DNA from: Verrucomicrobiota bacterium
GTDB taxonomy: Bacteria; Verrucomicrobiota; Verrucomicrobiia; Palsa-1439
Direction: 5' to 3'
DNA: 64,000 nt
Assembly (NCBI GenBank): GCA_016871575.1
Contig: VHCW01000011.1
Span: 1-64,000, forward strand
Below, in pieces: positions 46,638 through 55,697 of the stretch. Every line of letters begins with the position of its first letter. Within the stretch, counting starts at the first letter, position 1. Position numbers and translations under genes: made by a program. The notes beneath the pieces were generated by a model. The model was not told the origin of the DNA and did not search any database. It saw only the letters and a list, made by a program, of their open reading frames with translations.

Positions 46638-46976
46638 CTTGAGGAGACCGGTGAGCATTCGCTTGATTTCGGTTGCGTGGGCAAGCCAGTCGGCGGCTTC
46701 GCCCTGAGTCAGATAGCCCAAGTCGCGGGCGATTTCTGTCTGGCACTCAAGCTCGCTGGCAGATCCAAGAGCGATGCGAAGGAAGCGGGCCAACTCAGCG
46801 GCGCTATCACGGCCGCAACCCTCTGCGATGTTCATCTCAATGGAGGCGGCAGCCCGCCGCATCTGACCGGTGATGCCGAAAACCTCCGACTTTGGGAAGG
46901 CGGTGGTCACGCGATAGACTCGCAATGTAAGTTGATGGCTCTTCTGCCAAACCTGAAGCTTGTGGTAATCCTGCAT
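46617..46976 (-). CDS. Four-helix-bundle protein (S23/IVP family)
   Basis: A 119-residue protein of the family first found in intervening sequences of 23S rRNA genes and related to bAvd of diversity-generating retroelements. Motifs: LQVWQKSHQLTLRVYRVT, FPKSEVFGITGQMRRAAASI, NIAEGCGRDSAAELARFLRI, GSASELECQTEIARDLGYL. AGGAGG lies before the ATG. It sits between the ATPase and permease genes of an ABC exporter and is flanked by inverted period-7 repeat tracts. Molecular function is unknown. Confidence 0.92.
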   Translation of the reverse strand: MQDYHKLQVWQKSHQLTLRVYRVTTAFPKSEVFGITGQMRRAAASIEMNIAEGCGRDSAAELARFLRIALGSASELECQTEIARDLGYLTQGEAADWLAHATEIKRMLTGLLKRLKTEN

Positions 46977-46990
46977 CGTGCCTCCTGTCG

Positions 46991-47700
<710 letters not shown>

Positions 47701-47704
<4 letters not shown>

Positions 47705-48768
47705 TCGGCCAGGAGTTTTTCGATCAATGCGGTGAGTTGTTCGCCGCGCGCCTCGGTGGAACGGATCATGCCTTTTTTGTCCACCAGCCACATGGCGGGG
47801 ATGGATTGGATGCCGTAGCGGGAACTGATTTCATTTTGCCAGCCTTTGCCGTCGCAATGTTGCGGCCATGTCATCCCGCGTTCCTTGGCGTAGGTCTGCA
47901 TCGCCTCCTTGTCCTCGTCCAGCGAGATGCCCGCAATTTCAAATCCTTTCTCGTGATATTTCTTGTAGGCCGCGACGATGTTGGGGATTTCCACCCGGCA
48001 CGGACCGCACCACGTGGCCCAAAAATCCACGAGCACGACTTTCCCGCGCATTTTCGTCAAGTCCACTTCCTTGCCGTCCACGGCGGTGAATTTCAATTCG
48101 ATGGGTTTCTGAGTCAGTTCCCTCTGTTCCAGTTTTGCCTTGGCCCGGCGGGCGACGCGCTGGTCCGGGTGCGTAACAAGTTCCTTCCAGATCGCTTCCG
48201 CCTTGGCCGGGTCAATCCGCTCTAGCACGTCCGCCCGCATCAACTTCACGTAAGCGCTGCGCGGATCGTCGGGAAACGACTTGATGAACGCGAGCATCTC
48301 CTTGTCCAGCGCGCCAACGTCCTCCTTGTCCGGATCCGGGCCCAGCGCGCTTCCGCCCATCTGAATCAACATGAAAGCCGCGTTGGCGCGCGCGCCGTCG
48401 GGGGCATCCTTGGCCGTGGCGACTGCCTTGAGCTTGTCCAGCGCCGGCGTGTTCTTCGACGGATTCTTGTTCTCCAACAGATCGCCGGTCAACGCGGTCT
48501 GCACCTGCAACACTTTCGCGTCCCAACACCGCGCATCGGCGGGATACGAAGCGATGAACTTCGCCAGCACGGCGTCGAATTGCTTCACAAAATCTGCCGC
48601 AACGCGGCGCGCCTCCTCCTCGGACTGCGGTTGTTGTTGCGGTCCCTTCTGGAGTTCCCGGATATGCGCCCAGAGGTCGTCCGCCGTCTTGAACTGGGAA
48701 AGGTCGGCGGCAATGCCCGATCCGGCAAATGCAAGGGCGGCCAGCAGGCCGCAAAGGAATTTTCTCAT
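47701..48768 (-). CDS. Exported thioredoxin-like protein (TlpA/ResA type) with helical N-terminal domain
   Basis: A 355-residue exported redox protein. Signal peptide ([18 protein letters not shown]), a helical/TPR-like domain (about 25-225), then a TlpA-like thioredoxin domain with [17 protein letters not shown] at about 250. The CGPC pair would reduce or oxidise periplasmic disulfides. First gene of the ABC exporter operon, with a strong promoter 9 bp upstream of its ATG. Confidence 0.92.
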
Positions 48769-48777
48769 ATTGGCCGC

Positions 48778-48805
48778 ACTATACGCCTCGGCACTGCCAT
48801 TGCAA
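48778..48805 (-). promoter_or_regulatory. Predicted promoter of the tlpA-ABC operon
   Basis: On the minus strand TTGCAA (48805-48800), 16-bp spacer, TATAGT (48783-48778), 9 bp before the ATG at 48768. No ribosome-binding site between; likely leaderless. Confidence 0.55.
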
Positions 48806-48825
48806 CGCGCAAATCCCGTCAAAAA

Positions 48826-51800
48826 TCACTTGGCTTGCGCCACGGCGCTGGCGGGCAGGTCGGACTCGATGATGACACGGAAACCGACGTTGAAGGGGCG
48901 CTGCCAGTTCGGATAGCCCCAACGCCAAGAGGCGCGGGCGTCCTTCGGACGCTCGGCCCACGAGCCGCCGCGGATGACTTTGCGGCCGGGACGCGTGACG
49001 TAGTCGGAAGCGGTCCACTCGGCGACGTTGCCGATCATGTCGTGCAGGCCGAACGAGTTCGGCTGGTAGTGCGCGACCTGGGCGAGGTGGAGCGTGCCAT
49101 CGTTGAAACGGGCGTCTTTCAACTCGAAGTCCCAATACTTGTCGGGGTTCGGAATCGGCTGCGGGTTGACGCCTTTGACGGCCAGCTTCGTGATCTCCTT
49201 GTCGGCGAGGTTGGCGAACGGACTGAAATCGGTGTCGAGTCCACCGTAGAAGAACGGCGTCGCCGCGCCGGCGCGGGCGGCCCACTCCCATTGGTGCTCG
49301 GTCGGGAGCGTGACGCGCTTACCGGTCTTCGCGGAGAGCCAGCGGCAGAACGCCATCGCGTCGTCCCAACTGACGCGAATGACGGGGAACTTCGGGTTGT
49401 CCATCGCGTAGCCGGGGTTGACTTGGTCCTTGTAGTGGCGGTCGTAATAACCGTTGCGGTGATTCGGGTTGAACTGGCGGAACTGTTCCAGCGTGACCTC
49501 GGTCGTCGCCATCCAGAACGGTTTCTCGATGTCAACCTTCTGCTGCGGGAATTCGTCGCGCTCGCCGTTGACGTCGCCCATCACGTACGAGCCGGCGGGG
49601 ACCTTGCGCAACGTCATCGTGATGCCGGCGCCGAGGTCGAGCCTGGCTTCCTCGCCGAGCTGCGCGGCGAACGGCCACTTGGCGATGTTCACCGGTTGCG
49701 GACGCGGCGCTTCGGGCGCGGGCATGATGAACGTGGGGCGTGTGGCGGGTTGCGGTGGGATCGCTTCGAGATCTTCGTCAATGTTCGCGTAGATCTTCGC
49801 GCACTCACGGCGGCGCTGGGCGAAGTTGCTGGGAATCGGTTTCACTTCGGTCCACGTGCCGTGCGCGGGAACGTTCTGGTCAATCCACGTGATGATCCGG
49901 TCCCAGGCCTCGGCGTCGAGTTTTACGTTGTGGTGGCCCTTGATGAGCATCCGCACGAGCGGGCTGGTGTCGGCGTGGAACTCCAGCGGAACAAGCCCGG
50001 AGTAATCGCCTTCGGGGCCGCCGCGGCGGACGTACGGGTGCAACTCGGTGTACGAGATCGGGAAGTCGGCCATGCCGCCGCTGGTCTTGGTGACGGTTGC
50101 GTCGGCGAGGTTCGGGCGCCCCGACGTCTTGCCATCGTGGCAACCGGCGCAATACTTGTCGAGCACGGGCTGGACTTCGCGCACGAAACTGAATCCGCGA
50201 ATCGGGCCGCGCCACGGGGTCGGCTTGACGGGGGGCTGACGCACGGCCATGGCGGCGCGCGGCGGCGAGGCTTCATTCTGTTTCTCGTGGCAACCGACGC
50301 AGGAGACGCGTTCGCCCGGCATGCCGACGAACCAGCTTCGCATGAGTTGGAGCGCTTTGCCCTCGGCGTCGAGCGGCTGGAGCGCGACGGGCGTGTTGGC
50401 GGGAATCTCGAACCACGACGAGCCGTCCTCGTGGACGGGAACGGTGCCGATGACGCGGCGGACATCCCACGGGCCTTCAATGCCGACCTGATAGTGGCCG
50501 CCCATATTGCGGTAGGAATAATCGTAATAGTAGAGGCGCAAGCTCTTGACGACGCCGCGCGGGACGCCGTTGATGCCGCGGCCGGTGTGAACATCGGTGA
50601 GGAGAACGGTGGCGGTCTTTTCGCCGGGCTTGATGCGGTCGGGGATGACCTGCGGACGGAAACTCTTGTGGAGCGGGATCGGTTCGAACAGCGCCATCTT
50701 CGGTTCCTCGGCGATCAGGAGCATGTTGTCGAAGATGTCCACGATGTAGATGCCCCACTTCGAGTTGTTGGTCGGCTTCGCGGAAACGATGAACGTGGTC
50801 TGGCTGAGCGGTTTCGGGTGGAGGAACTTCGGCCAGGAACCTTGGACGAGTGCGTCAATGATCTTGCCTTCGACTTTCTTGCCGTAGCCGGGAATGCGCT
50901 GCACGGCGCCGGCGTCTTCCTGGCGACCGAGCGCGGTGTCGAAGATGACCATCTCGCCCATGCGCGGCACGCCGTGATGGCCGGTGACGATGCCGACGAA
51001 CTTCGTGTTGCTGCCGGGCAACGGGCGCGCGTAGAAAGTGCTGTTCGGCCAATACGATTCGCTGCCGTAGAACTCCGACTGGCCGGTGCCGTCGGGGTTC
51101 ATCCGCATCAGGACGCGCGAGAAATAATGCGCGGAGTCGGTGTATTCCCAGCGCAGATACATCACACGGCCGTCGGAGGTCAGCGTCGGGCACCAGTTGT
51201 TGTCCTGGTCGAACGTCAGCCGGCGGACGGCGGTGCCGTCGGGGTTCATCACGTGGAGGTTGCCGACGTAATCCCTGCCGCTGACGCAGGGCACGCCTTG
51301 GAAACCGGTGGAGGAAGTGAAGATGATCCGCTCGTCGGGAAGATAGACGCCTTCATAGCTGTCAATGTCCGCGTCCTTGCCCGTCGTGACCTGACGAAGC
51401 TTCGAGCCGTCCACGTTCATCTCGAAGACCTGCCACGAGCCATTGGCGATGGTCGAGGAGAAGAGCAGTTTCTGGGCATCGAAATGCAGGTGGATGTCGC
51501 CGACGAAGGCGGGCGACTGCGGCTTGTAAATGGTCTGGATCGTTGGGTTGGGCTGGCGGATGTTGAGCGCGGCGATTTCGTTGTCCACGTTCTTCTTGAG
51601 GCTGGAGTTGCCCTGCCAATTCTGCGGCAACGCGAGGTAACTTTCGCTCCGGCGTATCAATAGGATGTGGTTGAAATCAATCTCCGGGTTCGCCAGCATC
51701 GCTTCGCGCTTGAGCGCATTGAACTGTTCGGGAACGAAACTCTTCTCCAGCACCGCGAGCCGGCTCAGGTACTCGGCAGCCTTCGGGTAGCGTTGGCCGT

Positions 51801-52008
51801 GGGTCTTGCCGAGATACTCGATGGCGCGACGAAGCGCCGCCGCCTGCTCCGCCGGCGTCTGGACCTGTGCCGGCTGCGTCGGCTCTCCGATGGTCCTCTT
51901 CGGGTTGTCCTTTTTCTCCCGCCTATTCTGTTGTTTCGCCGCTTGTGCCGAGGTGATCAGCAATAGCGCCGTGAACATCGCAGTCAATCGTATGTGTATT
52001 GTTCTCAT
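48826..52008 (-). CDS. HzsA-related dihaem protein fused to a SUMF1 (FGE-like) domain
   Basis: A 1060-residue exported protein. Signal peptide (LTAMFTALLLITSAQA) is followed by a TolB/propeller-like region (about 150-420), an HzsA-type middle region with haem c motifs CVGCH (about 569) and CAGCH (about 619), and a C-terminal SUMF1 domain (about 783-1055: VPAGSYVMGDVNGERDEFPQ, GNVAEWTASDY, RGGSWAERPKDA). The Cys pair needed for formylglycine generation is absent from the SUMF1 active-site segment, so it is unlikely to activate sulfatases. It overlaps the agarase-like gene by 4 bp. Confidence 0.88.
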   Translation of the reverse strand: MRTIHIRLTAMFTALLLITSAQAAKQQNRREKKDNPKRTIGEPTQPAQVQTPAEQAAALRRAIEYLGKTHGQRYPKAAEYLSRLAVLEKSFVPEQFNALKREAMLANPEIDFNHILLIRRSESYLALPQNWQGNSSLKKNVDNEIAALNIRQPNPTIQTIYKPQSPAFVGDIHLHFDAQKLLFSSTIANGSWQVFEMNVDGSKLRQVTTGKDADIDSYEGVYLPDERIIFTSSTGFQGVPCVSGRDYVGNLHVMNPDGTAVRRLTFDQDNNWCPTLTSDGRVMYLRWEYTDSAHYFSRVLMRMNPDGTGQSEFYGSESYWPNSTFYARPLPGSNTKFVGIVTGHHGVPRMGEMVIFDTALGRQEDAGAVQRIPGYGKKVEGKIIDALVQGSWPKFLHPKPLSQTTFIVSAKPTNNSKWGIYIVDIFDNMLLIAEEPKMALFEPIPLHKSFRPQVIPDRIKPGEKTATVLLTDVHTGRGINGVPRGVVKSLRLYYYDYSYRNMGGHYQVGIEGPWDVRRVIGTVPVHEDGSSWFEIPANTPVALQPLDAEGKALQLMRSWFVGMPGERVSCVGCHEKQNEASPPRAAMAVRQPPVKPTPWRGPIRGFSFVREVQPVLDKYCAGCHDGKTSGRPNLADATVTKTSGGMADFPISYTELHPYVRRGGPEGDYSGLVPLEFHADTSPLVRMLIKGHHNVKLDAEAWDRIITWIDQNVPAHGTWTEVKPIPSNFAQRRRECAKIYANIDEDLEAIPPQPATRPTFIMPAPEAPRPQPVNIAKWPFAAQLGEEARLDLGAGITMTLRKVPAGSYVMGDVNGERDEFPQQKVDIEKPFWMATTEVTLEQFRQFNPNHRNGYYDRHYKDQVNPGYAMDNPKFPVIRVSWDDAMAFCRWLSAKTGKRVTLPTEHQWEWAARAGAATPFFYGGLDTDFSPFANLADKEITKLAVKGVNPQPIPNPDKYWDFELKDARFNDGTLHLAQVAHYQPNSFGLHDMIGNVAEWTASDYVTRPGRKVIRGGSWAERPKDARASWRWGYPNWQRPFNVGFRVIIESDLPASAVAQAK

Positions 52009-53465
52009 TTCTGGTTCTGTCTTCCGAGGTGGTCAGCCAAGCCGTACACGTTCTGGTTGACCTCTTTCATTCGTGACAACAGTTCGTTGTATGGCTCATA
52101 GACGTTGGTGACAATCCCTTTGTTCGAGTCAACATTGGACGGGTCGGCGCGCTTGTCGGTCGGGTCGTTGTCCAGGTACTTGAACCAATGCCAGCCAACG
52201 CAGCCGGGATGTTTCAGCAAACCCAGCGTGAAGTTCTGGTAGAATGCGCCGCGGTCCTTTTGCGTCTTTACAAGCCAGCCCGCGCCGCTCGTGTTCGCGA
52301 AACCGCTGTCGGCGCCTTTCGCGTACCATTCGGTCACGATGAACGGTTTACCGGACCATTTCACCCAGTTCGACATCACCTCGGCATCCGGCGTCCACGC
52401 GCCGTAGTAGTTCATCGCCACCACGTCGAGATACCGGCCGGCCGCACGCCAGACTTCCGGACGACTTTTGTCGCCGCCGTGAAGACGGGAACCGAAATAC
52501 ATGTGGTTCGGGTCAGCCTTGCGAATCGCCGCGTTGACGGCACGGAAATAAGCGTCGGCGAGATGTTCGAGGAAAGCTGAGTTGTCTTTCTTGCCGCCGT
52601 GGTCGGCCACCCAACGTTCCGCCGCCTTGCGCCCGGCGTCGTCCGCCGGCAGCGCGAGGAATTTCTCCAGCGCATTCGTCGGGAACGGCATCTCGTTGTC
52701 GGAGAAAATGCCGAGCAGCCACGGGTCATTCTTCACGGCGGCGAGTTGTTCCTGTGCGTGCTTCTCACAGAACGCGGGAAACTCCGGGTCGAGAGCGAAG
52801 ATGCAATCGTTCGGGTAGCCGGTGTGGCCGGGTTTCTGGTACGTGCCGCCGCGTTTCTTGCCGTAGCCCGACATGAAATTGAGGATGAGCGTGTACGGAA
52901 TGCGCGGCGTGGCAGCAGTCAAACGTTTCGCATCGGACCAGCAGGCCAGCGTGTTGAAGCCGTTGCCGGCGAGCAACTGGAGCGTTTGAGCGGCCCATGC
53001 TTTCTCGTCGCCGAACTTCTTCTGGAGCGCAGCCCGTCCGTTCTCGGTCCGGTTGAGGCTGACGCTACAGCAACCGACGCTGAGCATCAGGCAACCTTCC
53101 GGGTCAACCAGCCACCAACGACCATTCTGTTGCTCCACGCGGAAGAAGCCGGTCGCCTTCGACTTGCGGTCAGTTCGCCCACCGTACTGCGAATGTGGCG
53201 GTTCCGATGGCCTGAAGCCGCTCACGTCACTCAATAGTCGCGTTGGCTCCGACTTCCATTTCTTGTCGGACGGCTTGCGCTTCACATCCACGCGTGACTC
53301 GGCCAACGCGAAGGTGGCACCGAGCAGCGCGATTGCCAGCATGGCGAAAGGAATTACTTGAGTTGGTTTGTAGTTCCGCACGCAGCGAAGCGGAGTGCGG
53401 TCACCCACGCCACTCCGCTTCGCTGCGTGGCTCACTACGAACTGTTTCATTTGATCAATCTTCAT
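52005..53465 (-). CDS. Secreted agarase-like glycoside hydrolase
   Basis: A 486-residue exported (beta/alpha)8 glycosidase similar to beta-agarase-type (GH50-like) proteins. GFFRVEQQNGRWWLVDPEGC marks the family start, NEMPFP and ITEWYAKGAD-like VTEWYAKG are candidate catalytic Glu segments, and GWHWFKYLDND is the barrel end. The operon-coupled start at 53465 overlaps the fucosidase stop (ATGA). Between this start and the hydrophobic signal (PFAMLAIALLGATFALA) lies an in-frame palindromic repeat encoding SHAAKRSGVGDRTPLRC; an internal ATG at 53342 could be the functional start. Confidence 0.8.
   Translation of the reverse strand: MKIDQMKQFVVSHAAKRSGVGDRTPLRCVRNYKPTQVIPFAMLAIALLGATFALAESRVDVKRKPSDKKWKSEPTRLLSDVSGFRPSEPPHSQYGGRTDRKSKATGFFRVEQQNGRWWLVDPEGCLMLSVGCCSVSLNRTENGRAALQKKFGDEKAWAAQTLQLLAGNGFNTLACWSDAKRLTAATPRIPYTLILNFMSGYGKKRGGTYQKPGHTGYPNDCIFALDPEFPAFCEKHAQEQLAAVKNDPWLLGIFSDNEMPFPTNALEKFLALPADDAGRKAAERWVADHGGKKDNSAFLEHLADAYFRAVNAAIRKADPNHMYFGSRLHGGDKSRPEVWRAAGRYLDVVAMNYYGAWTPDAEVMSNWVKWSGKPFIVTEWYAKGADSGFANTSGAGWLVKTQKDRGAFYQNFTLGLLKHPGCVGWHWFKYLDNDPTDKRADPSNVDSNKGIVTNVYEPYNELLSRMKEVNQNVYGLADHLGRQNQK
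53381..53449. repeat. Dispersed palindromic repeat, copy 2, inside the agarase-like gene
   Basis: Hairpin-forming sequence with arms CGCAGCGAAGCGGAGTG and CACTCCGCTTCGCTGCG flanked by GTAGTT and AACTAC-type ends. Shares its long arm with 17503-17540. Confidence 0.75.
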
Positions 53466-54832
53466 TTCTGTAAGTCGGTGATCTTCTCGGCACCGGCTTT
53501 GCCGGCGGTGATGGGTTTTTCGAACTCCAGTTTCACGACGAGCACGGTGTTGGACAACTCGTTGACGGGCAACTTGCGCAGGCGGAGGTAACAGCCTTGC
53601 TCGACGTGCTCGCTCGGCACCATCTCGACGGAACATTCCACCGGCGCACCGGTGTTCAGGAGCGTCGCTTTGCGCGGGAGGGTGGTGATTGGTTTCAGCT
53701 TCACCGCCTCGGAGGTCGGGTCTTTGTAGAGGTGGACGTAGAGTGTGTTGCCGCGGCGCGTGAGCAGGACGTTGCGGTTCGAGGTGAGTTGCGACGCCGG
53801 GACGACGCCTTCGAGCGATTCCTTGACGCTGCCGTACCATTTGCCGACGCGCTGAAGGATGGCGGTCTCGTTCGGGCCGATGGCGCCGTCGGGTTGCGGG
53901 CCGACGTTGAGAAGATAGTTGCCGTCGCGGGCGAGATATTTGTCAATGCTACGGAACAGGTGCCGGTCGGTGTAGTAGTCTTCGTCCTTGCGGTAGCCCC
54001 AGCTCTCGGTGCCGACAGCTTGGCAGGCTTCGGTCGGACGCGGGAAACTCGTCGCGTCGTCCTTCTCGTAATCGCGTTCGGGCGTGCCGAAATCGCCGTC
54101 GTCGAAGCCGCGGTTGTTGATGACGGCGCTCGGCTGGAGTTTGCGGATCATGTCGTTGATGGAGCGGTCAACGTGTTTCGGCACGTTCATGTCCCACCAG
54201 AACCCGTGGATCTCGCCGTAGTTGGTGCAAAGCTCGCGGACTTGGCCTTTGAGGAACTCCAAATACTTCATCCAGTCGGGCGAATCACCGGGCTGCGGCG
54301 GCAGTTCGTGGTGACGCCCTTCGTTCGGGTAGTTCGGCTGATTCCAGTCGGCGATGGAATAGTAGAGGCAAAGCGGCACGTTGCGCCGGTGACAGGCGTC
54401 GGAGAGTTGTTTGATGATATCCTTGCCGTAAGGCGTATTCATCGTGTTGAACTTCGTCAGCTTCGAGTCGAAGAGGCAGAAACCGTCGTGATGTTTTGTC
54501 GTCAGGCAGATGTATTTCATCCCCGCTTGTTCCATCAGGTCGAGCCAGGCGTCGGGGTTGAACTTCACCGGGTTCCACTGTTGCGCCAGCTTCACGTATT
54601 CGGCGCGCGGAACACGTGCGCGCCATTGTTCCTGCTCGTGGAATCCGTTGATCGCGTACAACCCCCAATGCACGAACATCCCGAACCGTTTCTGAAAAAA
54701 CCAATCACGTCCGTCGCCGAAGCGCGACAGTGGTTTGTCCTCCTTCTTGCCGGCAGCAGCCAGCAAAGTGGGGGCAAGCCCGGCGGCCACGACCGTGCCA
54801 CCGAGAACGTGGAAAAATTCTCTTCGTTTCAT
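53462..54832 (-). CDS. Alpha-L-fucosidase, GH29 family
   Basis: A 456-residue exported fucosidase. Tat-like signal (KRREFFHVLGGTVVAAGL) followed by GH29 motifs: FGMFVHWGLYAING, YICLTTKHHDGFCLFDS, IHGFWWDMNVP with the nucleophile Asp (normally WFDG/WWDG), and NYLLNVGPQPDGAI. First gene of a three-gene operon with the agarase-like and HzsA/SUMF1 genes. Start 54832 chosen by the signal peptide; 8 bp upstream is TATTGT, a possible -10. The region just upstream is the end of the insertion at 54858-55689. Confidence 0.94.
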   Translation of the reverse strand: MKRREFFHVLGGTVVAAGLAPTLLAAAGKKEDKPLSRFGDGRDWFFQKRFGMFVHWGLYAINGFHEQEQWRARVPRAEYVKLAQQWNPVKFNPDAWLDLMEQAGMKYICLTTKHHDGFCLFDSKLTKFNTMNTPYGKDIIKQLSDACHRRNVPLCLYYSIADWNQPNYPNEGRHHELPPQPGDSPDWMKYLEFLKGQVRELCTNYGEIHGFWWDMNVPKHVDRSINDMIRKLQPSAVINNRGFDDGDFGTPERDYEKDDATSFPRPTEACQAVGTESWGYRKDEDYYTDRHLFRSIDKYLARDGNYLLNVGPQPDGAIGPNETAILQRVGKWYGSVKESLEGVVPASQLTSNRNVLLTRRGNTLYVHLYKDPTSEAVKLKPITTLPRKATLLNTGAPVECSVEMVPSEHVEQGCYLRLRKLPVNELSNTVLVVKLEFEKPITAGKAGAEKITDLQK

Positions 54833-54835
54833 GAT

Positions 54836-54854
54836 CCGGAACAATACCGGAACA
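54836..54854. promoter_or_regulatory. Direct repeat CCGGAACA (11-bp spacing) at the fucosidase start
   Basis: CCGGAACA at 54836-54843 and 54847-54854, one helical turn apart and overlapping the possible -10 TATTGT (minus strand, 54846-54841). A related pair, CCGGAAC and CCGGACC, is at 62365-62382 downstream of the PPC gene. May be an operator or simply part of a duplicated block. Confidence 0.45.
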
Positions 54855-55060
54855 TTTGGTAGTGGTACAGTTTGAACGTCTGACAACCCGCCTACGGCGG
54901 ACAAGTCGCCAACTACGTTCAATGAAGCGGCGCAGGATATGACAAGCGATTATAGTCAATCACTGAGATTCCGGCTCCTATGCTGTCGCTCCGCAGTGAG
55001 AGCAGGACTGGAGGGCGGGTTCGACGGGATGGCCGACGGGATGGCCGACGGGCCAGGGTT

Positions 55061-55291
55061 TCAAGCAGCGCGGTGAAGTTTGGCTTTGGCGATGCTGACG
55101 AGGGAGCGCAACGCGGCGTTGACGGACCGCTCGTCGGGAAAATACTCCGCCACATCCGGAGACAGCAGAACCAAATTCGTGCCGGCTTTGAATCGCTCGG
55201 CATACTTGCCTCGGACTCCCCCCTTCAACAGGGCCAGATCGTACTCCGGCCGCAACTCATCTTGTGTCTGTTTGTCAACGTGCTTCTTCAT
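55061..55291 (-). CDS. Putative antitoxin partner of the BrnT-like toxin
   Basis: A 76-residue protein (KTQDELRPEYDL-like start, LKGGVRGKYAERFKAGTNLV, LSPDVAEYFPDERSVNAALR). This type is often seen beside BrnT-like toxins and differs from the ribbon-helix-helix BrnA. It overlaps the toxin gene by 17 bp and lies downstream of it, the same toxin-first order as brnTA. Located inside the insertion unit at 54858-55689. Confidence 0.75.
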   Translation of the reverse strand: MKKHVDKQTQDELRPEYDLALLKGGVRGKYAERFKAGTNLVLLSPDVAEYFPDERSVNAALRSLVSIAKAKLHRAA

Positions 55292-55550
55292 AATGTTTTC
55301 TTTCGCGCCGTGTGGTTTGACGGGCGTTGATGATGCGGATGTTCTCACCCCGGTCGGTGTGCGCGACAATCAACACTCGGCCACTCCGCGCCATGCCGAC
55401 GGTGATGAACCGTTGTTCCGTCATAGAGTGGTCAGGATCAGGATACGTTAGCGCCAGTGGATCGCCCAACACCGTGGCCGCTTCCTGAAACGACACACCA
55501 TGTTTGCGCTGGTTCCGTTCGGCTTTCGCTGCATCCCACTCAAACTTCAT
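55275..55550 (-). CDS. BrnT family toxin (ribonuclease)
   Basis: A 91-residue RelE-superfamily toxin of the BrnT (DUF497) family. MKFEWDAAKAERNQRKHGVS and FQEAATVLGDPLAL at the N-terminus, then RFITVGMARSGRVLIVAHTD and IRIINARQTTRRERKHYE at the end carry the usual active-site Arg/His/Glu pattern. Start 55550 by family length; ATG 55559 adds three residues. BrnT toxins cleave mRNA and are neutralised by the paired antitoxin. Confidence 0.88.
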   Translation of the reverse strand: MKFEWDAAKAERNQRKHGVSFQEAATVLGDPLALTYPDPDHSMTEQRFITVGMARSGRVLIVAHTDRGENIRIINARQTTRRERKHYEEAR

Positions 55551-55697
55551 CGCCTGCATTCTACCCGGCAATGTCACCGCCTGCAACCGCGTTTCCAGCC
55601 GACTTCAGTTTGCCGCATACGACAGCGGCATCTCGCCAGGCCTGTTCCGCCTTTACTTCGCCTGAGGAAGTTCAAGCTGTACCACTGCCGAACATTT

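Larger units (their letters stand above)
54858..55689. mobile_element. Transposase-less insertion unit carrying a BrnT toxin-antitoxin pair
   Basis: Terminal inverted repeats GGTAGTGGTACAGTTTGAAC (54858-54877) and GTTCAAGCTGTACCACTGCC (55670-55689) match at 18 of 20 positions. The octamer GAACATTT is directly repeated immediately outside both ends (54850-54857 and 55690-55697), as expected for an 8-bp target duplication. Fusing the two flanks reproduces the arrangement at 62365-62425, which lacks the insert. The 832-bp unit contains only the antitoxin and BrnT-like genes and no transposase, so it is MITE- or mobile-insertion-cassette-like. Eight-base duplications occur in IS66 and some other families; the parent family is not identified. 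Confidence 0.85.

Noticed and set aside
48580-51663. Long open frame of 1027 codons antisense to the HzsA/SUMF1 gene
   Set aside because: GC-rich third positions keep antisense frames open. The product is a low-complexity Arg/Gly/Val/Asp-rich string without domains, and the opposite strand encodes clear haem and SUMF1 motifs.
55023-55052. Tandem GACGGGATGGCC units
   Set aside because: Only two full copies and a partial one, near the end of the toxin-antitoxin unit, with no associated structure or recurrence noticed.
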